Shown here piece by piece: positions 7,057 through 14,412 of a DNA stretch of 30,669 nt. The DNA comes from an uncultured Psychrobacillus sp. (GTDB taxonomy: Bacteria; Bacillota; Bacilli; Bacillales_A; Planococcaceae), in contig CAKQHO010000032.1 of NCBI GenBank assembly GCA_934234185.1, positions 1 to 30,669 on the forward strand, in the 5' to 3' direction. The first letter of the stretch is position 1. Each line of letters opens with the position of its first letter. The notes beneath the pieces were generated by a model. It had not been told where the DNA came from, made no database searches, and worked only from the letters and a program-made list of their open reading frames with translations. The position numbers and the translations under genes were made by a program.

Positions 7057-7101
7057 AAAAAGGTGAATGCCGTCCAAAAAAGACATAGGGGCATTCACCT
7101 T
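7057..7101 (-). terminator. First hairpin after the guaA riboswitch aptamer
   Basis: Minus-strand arms AAGGTGAATGCC / GGCATTCACCTT (12 pairs, 18-base loop), followed by TTTC. The first four bases of the 5' arm are also the 3' end of aptamer helix P1, so P1 formation and the full hairpin compete. It may be a terminator when P1 forms (then followed by CTTTTTC) or a relay structure for the downstream hairpin. Confidence 0.6.
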
Positions 7102-7168
7102 CATAGTCAAGTCATTTTCGGCAACTTGGTAGAGACATCCGAACCATATCATCGGACATATACGAGGG
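7098..7168 (-). ncRNA. Purine riboswitch aptamer, guanine class (guaA leader)
   Basis: Minus strand: P1 CCCTCGTA/TATGAAGG with one C-A mismatch, P2 TCCGATGATATGGTTCGGA, the conserved TGTCTCTACC junction, and P3 AAGT...ACTT with a GCCGAAAATG loop. The J3/1 segment GACTAT has the C that specifies guanine/hypoxanthine. It lies between a sigma-A promoter and two tandem hairpins ahead of guaA. Confidence 0.9.
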
Positions 7169-7194
7169 CAACTTTGGTTAATTTAATTTTCTTC

Positions 7195-7223
7195 AGTTTA
7201 CAGGTAGTTTCTATGAAAATCAA
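7195..7223 (-). promoter_or_regulatory. Sigma-A promoter of guaA
   Basis: Minus-strand -35 TTGATT (7218-7223), 17 bases, -10 TAAACT (7195-7200), starting at the stop codon of yebA. It gives a leader that includes the whole aptamer. No PurBox is visible here. Confidence 0.5.
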
Positions 7224-9418
7224 CTGCTTAACTGATTGATTAAATTTTCCCAACTTTCTCTCATTGATGAAAAGTTAAGATCTTTTTTATTGTTCCCATA
7301 GAAGCCTCTTTCATACTCTTTTGTCAAACGCTTCATATGACTTCCACCGAAGCTTTCATCTACATCTTTAGCGAAATCCATCAGCGTTTGCCCTTGCTCT
7401 CTCTTGTATCCGTAACTAGCTAATTGCTTTAATAATTGATGATACATTTTTTCGAAAGTTTTCCAGTCCTTCGGTCGCGCCCGGTAAGAGGGAATAAGTA
7501 TCTTCGAAATCCACTTTCTTCGATAGTGAAAGCCCAATAAAGCTAGCACCAGCATCCCGACGATAGACCAGATAACAACTGCCTTATGATTTCCTACCCA
7601 ATCGACAACGCTTTCCATTCTTTGAGTAAAGGTTTTCGAAGTTCCTGCTTGTTGCTTCGTAGCCTCCTCTGGTCTTTCTGGTGCTTGATCTGGCGCTTCT
7701 TCCACAGGAGCTGATGTATCGATTTGTCTCTCTACATCGTAGTTAATATTGGCATAGTTTGTAAAACCAATAGTTGGCTCGAAAGGCATCCATCCGACTT
7801 CAGGCAAATAGGCCTCCACCCAAGAATGCGCATTGTTATTAGTTATTTGATAAATCTTCTTATCATTAATTCTCTCTATTTCTTCTCCAGGAGCAAAGCC
7901 CTTCACCCATCTAGCTGGTACCCCAATAGATCGAAGCATTACTACCATTGAAGTAGAGAAGTTATCACAATAACCAACCTTTGTATCAAATAGAAATTGG
8001 TCTACGTAGTCAATATCCCCTGTTGGTATAGCTGCTTCGTTTTGATTATAACTATATCCATTCTGTCTAAAATAGCGTTCAATACGTTTTGCCTTTTCAT
8101 AAATACTATCTTCCGAGCTAGTTACCTGAACAGCTAAATCTCTTACTCGTTGAGGAAGATTCTCTGGTAATTGAAGATATCTGTCTAAGTCCTCACCTAG
8201 CTGACCAATTCCATTTAGTGAAGTATTTCGTAGAGCAGTTAAACTATATTCTGGTTCACTAAATTCCACATCATAGGACCTTGGGAAAGAAGCAGCTTCA
8301 TATGTTGAACCAATTTGCTGATTCACCATAGTAAGACTGAAAAAATCCTCATCCTCTGAATAGATACTTTTAATGCCATATGGCTGAACAGCAAAAGGAA
8401 ATCTATTAACCATATTTATATTGGCAATCTCCATAGTGTCCGCAGGTCCAGGTTCGATATCCTGAAAAATAGGGGATCCTGATGTGAACCCAATACTATC
8501 GTAAGGTGGCTCCTGAGAATTTATCCATCCCTTCGATGTATAAGTATCCTTTGTTTCTACCTTCCAGTACTGTCTGGAGGAAACGGTTGCGTGGAATACA
8601 AGGGTATCATCACTAGCAAAGGCGCCGCCTAGCTTTTCATCGTTATCTCCATACCCTACCGTCCTTAACCCACCACCAGTTCCAATTCCTCTGCCGTTTG
8701 CATCTAAGCTAGAGGATGTAAAAAATGGCACAGGGTCTGGCCATATTGGTCCTGCCTTAGGCAAAAGAAAGGCTAAGCCTGCACTAAAGGCTACTAATAC
8801 AAAGAGACTAGTAGCCGCTGAAAAGAGAAACTTTCCATTTTTCACTATACCATGCTCTTCCAACAACTTTTTAGCATATAACAATCCCATGATTATAAAG
8901 CCAGAAAGTGAAGTAATGATAATACTAACTTTGCCATCATAAGGACTAAAGGTATCAAGAATAGTGACAAACAATACTGTTAAAATAAAAAACAATAATA
9001 GACTTTTTCTTACCCTAATCCAATAATTAATCAAGTATGCTGTCATCCATAGCAAGATATAAAATAGAAATGTTCGAAACGGGTCTGTTATACCACTCCA
9101 ATTTCTACCTAATAATGCTTCTAGATTTGTGATTAACGCTTGTCCAAGAAATTGTAAGCCGTCGGAAGAAAAAAAGGTTGCTTCCGAGTAAATATAGACG
9201 ATAATCCATCCGATTAAAATAACCTTTAGAGGAATTCCTATTTTCCAACTTGCTCCAAGTAAATAGAGCAAGAAGGAGATTCCTATAAACAAGAGAAAGA
9301 GCCACATGTAGTCGGTGTCAGTAAGTTGAATAACCGGCTTCAGCCATTCCCGAAGTAGAACAAAGACAAATACGTATATAAAGAATGTTAACATCTTATT
9401 TTGAAGTGAAGCTGTCAT
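7220..9418 (-). CDS. yebA: Transglutaminase-like membrane protein (TgpA/DUF3488 family)
   Basis: 732 residues. The N-terminal third has about six to seven membrane helices up to residue ~220, then an extracytoplasmic region. A transglutaminase-like domain follows with Cys484 (VGYCDNF), His531 (AHSWVEAY) and a third acidic residue at Glu547 (PFEPT) where many relatives have Asp. After a Pro/Glu-rich linker there is another helix (about 612-632) and a C-terminal cytoplasmic tail of the DUF4129 type. The family is paired with MoxR ATPases and DUF58 proteins in many bacteria; its biochemical role is unresolved, perhaps peptide cleavage or cross-linking at the envelope. The ATG overlaps the yeaD stop (ATGA), so translation is coupled. 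Symbol follows the B. subtilis guaA neighbourhood. Confidence 0.88.
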   Translation of the reverse strand: MTASLQNKMLTFFIYVFVFVLLREWLKPVIQLTDTDYMWLFLLFIGISFLLYLLGASWKIGIPLKVILIGWIIVYIYSEATFFSSDGLQFLGQALITNLEALLGRNWSGITDPFRTFLFYILLWMTAYLINYWIRVRKSLLLFFILTVLFVTILDTFSPYDGKVSIIITSLSGFIIMGLLYAKKLLEEHGIVKNGKFLFSAATSLFVLVAFSAGLAFLLPKAGPIWPDPVPFFTSSSLDANGRGIGTGGGLRTVGYGDNDEKLGGAFASDDTLVFHATVSSRQYWKVETKDTYTSKGWINSQEPPYDSIGFTSGSPIFQDIEPGPADTMEIANINMVNRFPFAVQPYGIKSIYSEDEDFFSLTMVNQQIGSTYEAASFPRSYDVEFSEPEYSLTALRNTSLNGIGQLGEDLDRYLQLPENLPQRVRDLAVQVTSSEDSIYEKAKRIERYFRQNGYSYNQNEAAIPTGDIDYVDQFLFDTKVGYCDNFSTSMVVMLRSIGVPARWVKGFAPGEEIERINDKKIYQITNNNAHSWVEAYLPEVGWMPFEPTIGFTNYANINYDVERQIDTSAPVEEAPDQAPERPEEATKQQAGTSKTFTQRMESVVDWVGNHKAVVIWSIVGMLVLALLGFHYRRKWISKILIPSYRARPKDWKTFEKMYHQLLKQLASYGYKREQGQTLMDFAKDVDESFGGSHMKRLTKEYERGFYGNNKKDLNFSSMRESWENLINQLSS

Positions 9419-10620
9419 GAGCGATTCACCTCCATAAATGCTTGGGCAAACCGATCCTTCGTTATCTTGTGGACATGAATTCCTCTACTTTTCGCATATT
9501 GATATATAGAGTTCTCCTCTTTAGACAATTTTTCATCCCTACTTTTCACCACGAAACACATGCACGCTCGCATACTTCCCGCTGTTTTTTGAATACTGTC
9601 TATCCATTCATACGTCAAGTTACCTGTGATATATAAAAGAGAAGTTGCCTGCATAATTGCAGGATCCGCTACTATAATCTGCTCTATCGGCTTTGTTAAA
9701 TCAGCCTGCACCTTTGTTAAATGGTATAGGGCTTGCTGCAGCTGACCTTCATTTTCAACAGCAGGTAAAAATAGACGGTCTTCTCCGATGGAAAGAAAAG
9801 CACTGGAAGCTTGTTGGCGAACAATTGATTGGAGAATAGAGGCAGAAAAATCAACAACTTCTTCAAACAAAGGGGATGGTGATCTGTCCATCAATATAAA
9901 TAGATCCTGTGATTGTCTATCTTCAAATTCTTTTGTCTTTAATGTTTGTGTGCGAGCAAATGATTTCCAATGGATCCATGAAACACGGTCTCCCGGCTGA
10001 TAAGACCTAATACCTGTAGCCATTGTTGTGTCCTTCATTACTTGTATTCTTGAAGCTGCAGCACCTTGGTCATATCTAGTTTCAATAGGAACATACACCA
10101 TATCAGTTAAATTAGGAAACACTAATACCGTCTTTTTATTAGAAATAAAGATTTCTTTTTTTACCCATCCGAAAAGATCACTAACTTGTATAGTAATGCC
10201 GTTAAAAACATGCTCTCCCCGAGGAATTCGATCGATTTCATATCTCCAGGAGAACTCCTTCTTCATCCCCCAAAATACTAATTGCCTTCTAAAGAGGGTA
10301 TTTGATATCGAAGGACTCACCTGCTCTTCAAACCAGACAAATAAAAGTGGAAATCGACTTTCTCTAGTTACTTTAATAGTAGCTGCAAATTTCCCACCAC
10401 TTTGAACCTTCCGTGTTTCGATGTTTCTCTCCACCTCTACGTTAGAGAGTGGATAGAAGAAAAGCAGTAACGAATAGATGGAAAGTGGGACGATTAGGTA
10501 AAATAAAAACCAACTAACAAATCCCCCTTGGAACATCGCATACACAAAGGCGGCAACCATCAGGGTCAATACTCCGACAAACCCCTTCAGTTTTTTTAGT
10601 TCCACTAACTTTGCAATCAT
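9415..10620 (-). CDS. yeaD: DUF58 domain-containing membrane protein
   Basis: 401 residues. Two N-terminal membrane helices (about 12-32 and 36-57) are followed by a beta-rich segment. The DUF58 core comes next, with the signature 'YQPGDRVSWIHWKSFART' at 207-224 and a von Willebrand A-like start 'QDLFILMDRSPSP'. DUF58 proteins are partners of MoxR AAA+ ATPases and may act as a vWA-type adaptor for the membrane transglutaminase encoded next. Its ATG directly abuts the yeaC stop (TAAATG), and its own stop overlaps the next start. All three genes are thus translationally coupled. Family assignment is firm; function is inferred only from the context. Confidence 0.88.
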   Translation of the reverse strand: MIAKLVELKKLKGFVGVLTLMVAAFVYAMFQGGFVSWFLFYLIVPLSIYSLLLFFYPLSNVEVERNIETRKVQSGGKFAATIKVTRESRFPLLFVWFEEQVSPSISNTLFRRQLVFWGMKKEFSWRYEIDRIPRGEHVFNGITIQVSDLFGWVKKEIFISNKKTVLVFPNLTDMVYVPIETRYDQGAAASRIQVMKDTTMATGIRSYQPGDRVSWIHWKSFARTQTLKTKEFEDRQSQDLFILMDRSPSPLFEEVVDFSASILQSIVRQQASSAFLSIGEDRLFLPAVENEGQLQQALYHLTKVQADLTKPIEQIIVADPAIMQATSLLYITGNLTYEWIDSIQKTAGSMRACMCFVVKSRDEKLSKEENSIYQYAKSRGIHVHKITKDRFAQAFMEVNRS

Positions 10621-11568
10621 TTAGTTGACCTTCCTTTTGATAGGAACAGGAGCTCTCTTTACAATTCTCGTCAAAACCTCTTCAGAGGAAATACCATCAT
10701 ATCTTGCTTCTGGACGTAGAATTACACGATGTCCGAATACAAATGGCACTAGGTATTGCACATCGTCTGGCAGGACATAATCTCTTCCATTCAACAGGGC
10801 CAATGCTTGTGATGCTCTCATTAAAGCAATTGATGCACGTGGACTGACTCCTAGATAGATATACGTATCGTTTCTCGTGCGCCCAGCGAGATCCACAATA
10901 TAAGCCTTAATAGTTGCATCTACATTTACTTCACGTGCTTTGTTTTGTAGAGAGATCAATTCCTCAAGAGTAATAACAGATTCTAAGGAGTCTAGCGGAG
11001 AATCATGTTCTAAGCGGTTCAGTATTTCAAGCTCTTCTGCAGGATGAGGATAACCCATTTTCACCTTCATCAGGAAACGATCTAGCTGTGCCTCCGGAAG
11101 CGGATAGGTCCCTTCATGTTCGATTGGATTCTGAGTTGCCATGACAAAAAATGGTTTAGGAAGAGGCATTGTGACTCCGTCAATAGTGACGGATGCCTCC
11201 TCCATTCCTTCTAGTAGCGCTGACTGCGTTTTGGGAGAGGTTCGGTTGATTTCGTCCGCTAAGACGATGTTTCCTAGGATTGGTCCAGGTCTAAACTCAA
11301 ATTCTAGCTCCTTCGGATTATAAATGGACACTCCCAACACATCTGAAGGCAATAGATCTGGTGTAAATTGAATCCTCTTAAAGTCAGCTCCAATGGATTT
11401 AGCAAGCGCTCTTACCATCATTGTTTTTCCTACTCCTGGTACGTCTTCTAAAAGAACATGTCCCTGGGCAAGCAAAGAAACAACAGCAAGCTCGGCAATA
11501 TCCTTTTTCCCTATCATTACTTTCTCTATATTTGAAACAATAGATTGCATCATTTGGTATTCCGTCAT
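10621..11568 (-). CDS. yeaC: MoxR-type AAA+ ATPase
   Basis: 315 residues, full length for MoxR. Walker A is PGVGKT (44-49), Walker B is VLADEINR (102-109), sensor 1 is Asn147 in ATQNP, and the arginine-finger region is LPEAQLDRF (157-165). The C-terminal lid carries 'SPRASIALMRASQALALL'. MoxR ATPases are chaperone-like remodelers that usually work with vWA/DUF58 partners, here the next gene. The ATG at 11568 follows GGGGGAAAAGG. It is the first gene of the three-gene unit. The upstream gap (11569-11660) has only weak promoter-like A/T-rich sequence. Confidence 0.92.
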   Translation of the reverse strand: MTEYQMMQSIVSNIEKVMIGKKDIAELAVVSLLAQGHVLLEDVPGVGKTMMVRALAKSIGADFKRIQFTPDLLPSDVLGVSIYNPKELEFEFRPGPILGNIVLADEINRTSPKTQSALLEGMEEASVTIDGVTMPLPKPFFVMATQNPIEHEGTYPLPEAQLDRFLMKVKMGYPHPAEELEILNRLEHDSPLDSLESVITLEELISLQNKAREVNVDATIKAYIVDLAGRTRNDTYIYLGVSPRASIALMRASQALALLNGRDYVLPDDVQYLVPFVFGHRVILRPEARYDGISSEEVLTRIVKRAPVPIKRKVN

Positions 11569-11660
11569 ACCTTTTCCCCCACTCTATATATTGACTAATC
11601 TGAAAATTAAAAGCCTAATGAAACAATAACTCTACCACTTTATCATATTTTATCCATATG

Positions 11661-11702
11661 TAAAATTAACCCACATACTCTTTCATTATAGAGTGTGTGG
11701 GT
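11661..11702 (-). terminator. Intrinsic terminator of pncB-nadE
   Basis: Minus-strand arms ACCCACACACTC / GAGTATGTGGGT with a 10-base loop, then TTAATTTTA, 15 bases after the nadE stop. Confidence 0.75.
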
Positions 11703-11716
11703 CATGTTGAATATAT

Positions 11717-12544
11717 TTATTTCCAAAAATCATCAAAAATAGTAATAGGCATATAGCGTTTATGCATAGAACGTTCGTAAAAGCTCTCAATTTTTTCTTG
11801 TGCTTCTCGTGAAATTGTTTTGCCCTCTAAATAATCATCTATATCATCATAGGTTACTCCTAGGGCAACCTCATCCGGTAATGCAGGACGGTTCTCTTCT
11901 AAGTCTGCTGTCGGAGTTTTGGTGTATAAGTGCTCTGGAGCTCCTAAATATTTTAAAAGCTGCTTTCCTTGTCTTTTATTTAGACGGAAGATTGGAGTCA
12001 AGTCAACTCCACCATCCCCATATTTCGTGTAAAAGCCTGTAACTGCCTCTGCTGCATGGTCAGTTCCAAGAACAATACCATTATTCATAGCCGCGATAGA
12101 ATATTGTGCCTTCATACGTTCTCTTGCCTTTTCATTCCCTTTGGCGAAATCGCTTAAGGTAATACCAGCTTCTATAAGAGCTCGAGCACTAGCATCCACT
12201 GCTTCCTTAATATTAATCGTAAGTCTTTTGCTAGGCTGAATAAACTCTAAAGCATCCTGACGATCATGCTCATCAAATTGCACCCCGTACGGAAGGCTTA
12301 CCGCAATAAAGGAATATTTTTCTTCACCTAGCTCCTCGTTTAACTCATCTACCGCTAGCTGTGCAAGCTTTCCAACTAAGGTTGAATCCTGCCCACCTGA
12401 TATCCCAAGAACCATACTCTCTAAAAAGGGGTGTTTCTTTAGATAATCCTTTAAAAAATCAACACTTAAACGAACCTCTTCTTTTACGTCAATAATTGGT
12501 TTAACCTTTAATGCGTCTATAATTTCTTTTTGCTTGTTAGACAT
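11717..12544 (-). CDS. nadE: NAD+ synthetase, ammonia-dependent
   Basis: 275 residues, the usual size of the ammonia-using Bacillus/E. coli type without the glutaminase (nitrilase) domain. It converts nicotinate adenine dinucleotide to NAD+ with ATP and ammonia. The PP-loop is SGGQDST (49-55). 'GTDHAAEAVTGFYTKYGDGGVDLTP' marks the NaAD/ATP site, with 'KTPTADLEENRPALPDE' after it. The start overlaps the pncB stop by one base (TAATG), so the two are translationally coupled. Together they cover the first and last steps of NAD salvage from nicotinate. Confidence 0.97.
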   Translation of the reverse strand: MSNKQKEIIDALKVKPIIDVKEEVRLSVDFLKDYLKKHPFLESMVLGISGGQDSTLVGKLAQLAVDELNEELGEEKYSFIAVSLPYGVQFDEHDRQDALEFIQPSKRLTINIKEAVDASARALIEAGITLSDFAKGNEKARERMKAQYSIAAMNNGIVLGTDHAAEAVTGFYTKYGDGGVDLTPIFRLNKRQGKQLLKYLGAPEHLYTKTPTADLEENRPALPDEVALGVTYDDIDDYLEGKTISREAQEKIESFYERSMHKRYMPITIFDDFWK

Positions 12545-14028
12545 TAATAAGCCCCTCCATTTTGCGCGATAAATTGATGTTCCATTTCCTTGATTTCTTG
12601 GATATTCCGCATTTTGTTATCCCAGCATTTTTGACTTAAGTCTACTGGATATTCCTCTGGATTTAAGGAACGCTTATATTCATCCCATAGAAGATTTAAA
12701 TTTTCTGCTGCATAAGCTTGAATTTCAGGAAGGGAAGGATTTTCATATACTATCTCTCCAGCTTCAATAACCTTTACATGCAAATCCTTCGCCTCAAAGT
12801 TTGTTACAAATTTTGATACAAACGTGTGTACAGGATGGAACATTTTTAGGCGTTCCTCGTGAGATGGGTCCTCATCATGCATCGTAATATAATCACCCTG
12901 GGATTTTCTGTTCCCTTTATCGATAATACGGTAAAGCTTTTTTTGTCCCGGGGTCGTAACCTTTTCGGTGGTAGAAGAGATTTTAATCGTATCCTCCATC
13001 ACTCCCTGTTCGTTTTCTATCGAAACAATTTTATATACAGCACCTAAAGCAGGTTGATCATAAGCAGTGATTAGCTTTGTTCCAATACCCCAACTGTCAA
13101 CTCTCGCTCCTTGTGCTTTTAAGTTAAGGATTGTATATTCATCTAGATCGTTTGAGACAATAATTTTGGCATTAGGGAAACCAGCTGCGTCTAACATTTT
13201 TCTTGCTTCCTTGGACAAGAAGGCAATATCTCCAGAATCCAGGCGAATACCGATAAAGTTAATTTGATCACCAAGCTCTTTCGCAACCTTAATAGCAGTA
13301 GGCACTCCGGTTTTAAGTGTATTATAAGTATCTACAAGGAATACACAGTCCTTATGTCTCTTTGCATAAGAATGGAAAGCCTCGTATTCACTTTTATACG
13401 CTTGAACGAGCGAATGTGCATGAGTTCCGGCTACAGGAATCCCAAATAATTTTCCCGCCCGAACGTTACTAGTAGCTTCAATTCCTCCAATATATGCGGC
13501 TCTTGTGCCCCAAATAGCAGCATCCATTTCCTGAGCTCGTCTGGAGCCAAACTCCATCGCCACTTCATCCTTGACCACTTGTTTAATGCGAGAAGCCTTC
13601 GTAGCAATTAGCGTTTGGTAATTTACAATATTTAATAGAGCAGTTTCCACAAGCTGCGCCTCTGCCAGCTTTGTCTCTACTCGGATTATCGGTTCATTTG
13701 GAAACACTAATTCCCCTTCTACCATGGAGTAAACATCACCAGTAAAACGAAGTGTACGTAGATAGTCGATAAAATCCTTTCGATAGCCGAGATCCTGTTG
13801 AAGGTATTCTAAATCACTCTCACTAAATTGAAAATTCTTTAAATAATCGAGACATCTTTCCAAACCAGCAAAAATCGCATATCCATTTCCAAAAGGTAGC
13901 TTACGGAAAAAAAGTTCAAAAACAGCTTTACGTTCATGCATATTATCTGCCCAATATGCTTCGGCCATGTTGATTTGATAAAGATCAGTATGTAATGTCA
14001 AACTGTCATCTGGATAATTTTTTTTCAT
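12544..14028 (-). CDS. pncB: Nicotinate phosphoribosyltransferase
   Basis: 494 residues, the long Gram-positive NAPRTase type. It makes nicotinate mononucleotide from nicotinate, PRPP and ATP, the entry point of NAD salvage. Marks: 'LTLHTDLYQINMAEAYW' near the N-terminus, 'EFGSRRAQ', the conserved 'GTHAHSLVQAY' with the phosphorylated-His region, and 'VDTYNTLKTGVP' with 'GIRLDSGDI'. The reading frame is open up to 14139, but those 37 codons are not family-like. I use the ATG at 14028; the TTG just before it (14031) is also possible, since AAGGGG lies about 9 bases upstream of the TTG and 12 of the ATG. Operon partner nadE. Confidence 0.93.
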   Translation of the reverse strand: MKKNYPDDSLTLHTDLYQINMAEAYWADNMHERKAVFELFFRKLPFGNGYAIFAGLERCLDYLKNFQFSESDLEYLQQDLGYRKDFIDYLRTLRFTGDVYSMVEGELVFPNEPIIRVETKLAEAQLVETALLNIVNYQTLIATKASRIKQVVKDEVAMEFGSRRAQEMDAAIWGTRAAYIGGIEATSNVRAGKLFGIPVAGTHAHSLVQAYKSEYEAFHSYAKRHKDCVFLVDTYNTLKTGVPTAIKVAKELGDQINFIGIRLDSGDIAFLSKEARKMLDAAGFPNAKIIVSNDLDEYTILNLKAQGARVDSWGIGTKLITAYDQPALGAVYKIVSIENEQGVMEDTIKISSTTEKVTTPGQKKLYRIIDKGNRKSQGDYITMHDEDPSHEERLKMFHPVHTFVSKFVTNFEAKDLHVKVIEAGEIVYENPSLPEIQAYAAENLNLLWDEYKRSLNPEEYPVDLSQKCWDNKMRNIQEIKEMEHQFIAQNGGAY

Positions 14029-14363
14029 CAAAATAATAATCCCCTTCTCGTCACTGTTGAACTTATTATACACTAATACCCCTTTTACTTTGCAATTAAT
14101 CAGGTACATACATACACACTTTCTTTGCAAAATATACAAGCAGCTACTTTCAAAAAGGTTGAGAACAGAGAAAACTACTAGAAAAATGGTTCAGAGCAAT
14201 AACTTTTTGTGGATGAAAATCTTATTACTACCTCTGTCTAAGGGATTACCGCAAGTAAAGGTAATTTACTAGTAACTATTAGCTGGATAGCTTTCACAAA
14301 TTTGACCTCGAGGGGCAAGGCGATGGAGCGGGATGAATGCTACGAACAATGGCCAATAGCATT
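14029..14363. other. Intergenic region upstream of pncB
   Basis: About 335 bases without a credible gene. The left end holds the pncB promoter; the right end is bounded by the dehydrogenase terminator. A minor inverted repeat TTACC/GGTAA lies near 14246-14263. I saw no riboswitch or clear NiaR/NrtR operator. Confidence 0.5.
14065..14095 (-). promoter_or_regulatory. Possible promoter of pncB-nadE
   Basis: Minus-strand perfect -10 TATAAT (14065-14070) with TTGCAA (14090-14095) at a long 19-base spacing. The -10 is convincing; the -35 is not optimal. Confidence 0.45.
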
Positions 14364-14391
14364 ATAAAAACCAGCCACTTAAGGTGGCTGG
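14364..14391 (-). terminator. Intrinsic terminator of the PQQ dehydrogenase
   Basis: Minus-strand CCAGCCACC / AGTGGCTGG hairpin followed by UUUUUAUAA, about 20 bases after the stop codon. Confidence 0.88.
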
Positions 14392-14412
14392 CCAGATTGG
14401 TTGCTAACATTA

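Noticed and set aside
7195..7240. PurBox upstream of guaA
   Set aside because: No CGAAC inverted pair was found near the guaA promoter, unlike at pbuG.
14029..14139. 37-residue extension of PncB
   Set aside because: Not family-like, overlaps the promoter, and the internal ATG/TTG matches the known PncB N-terminus.
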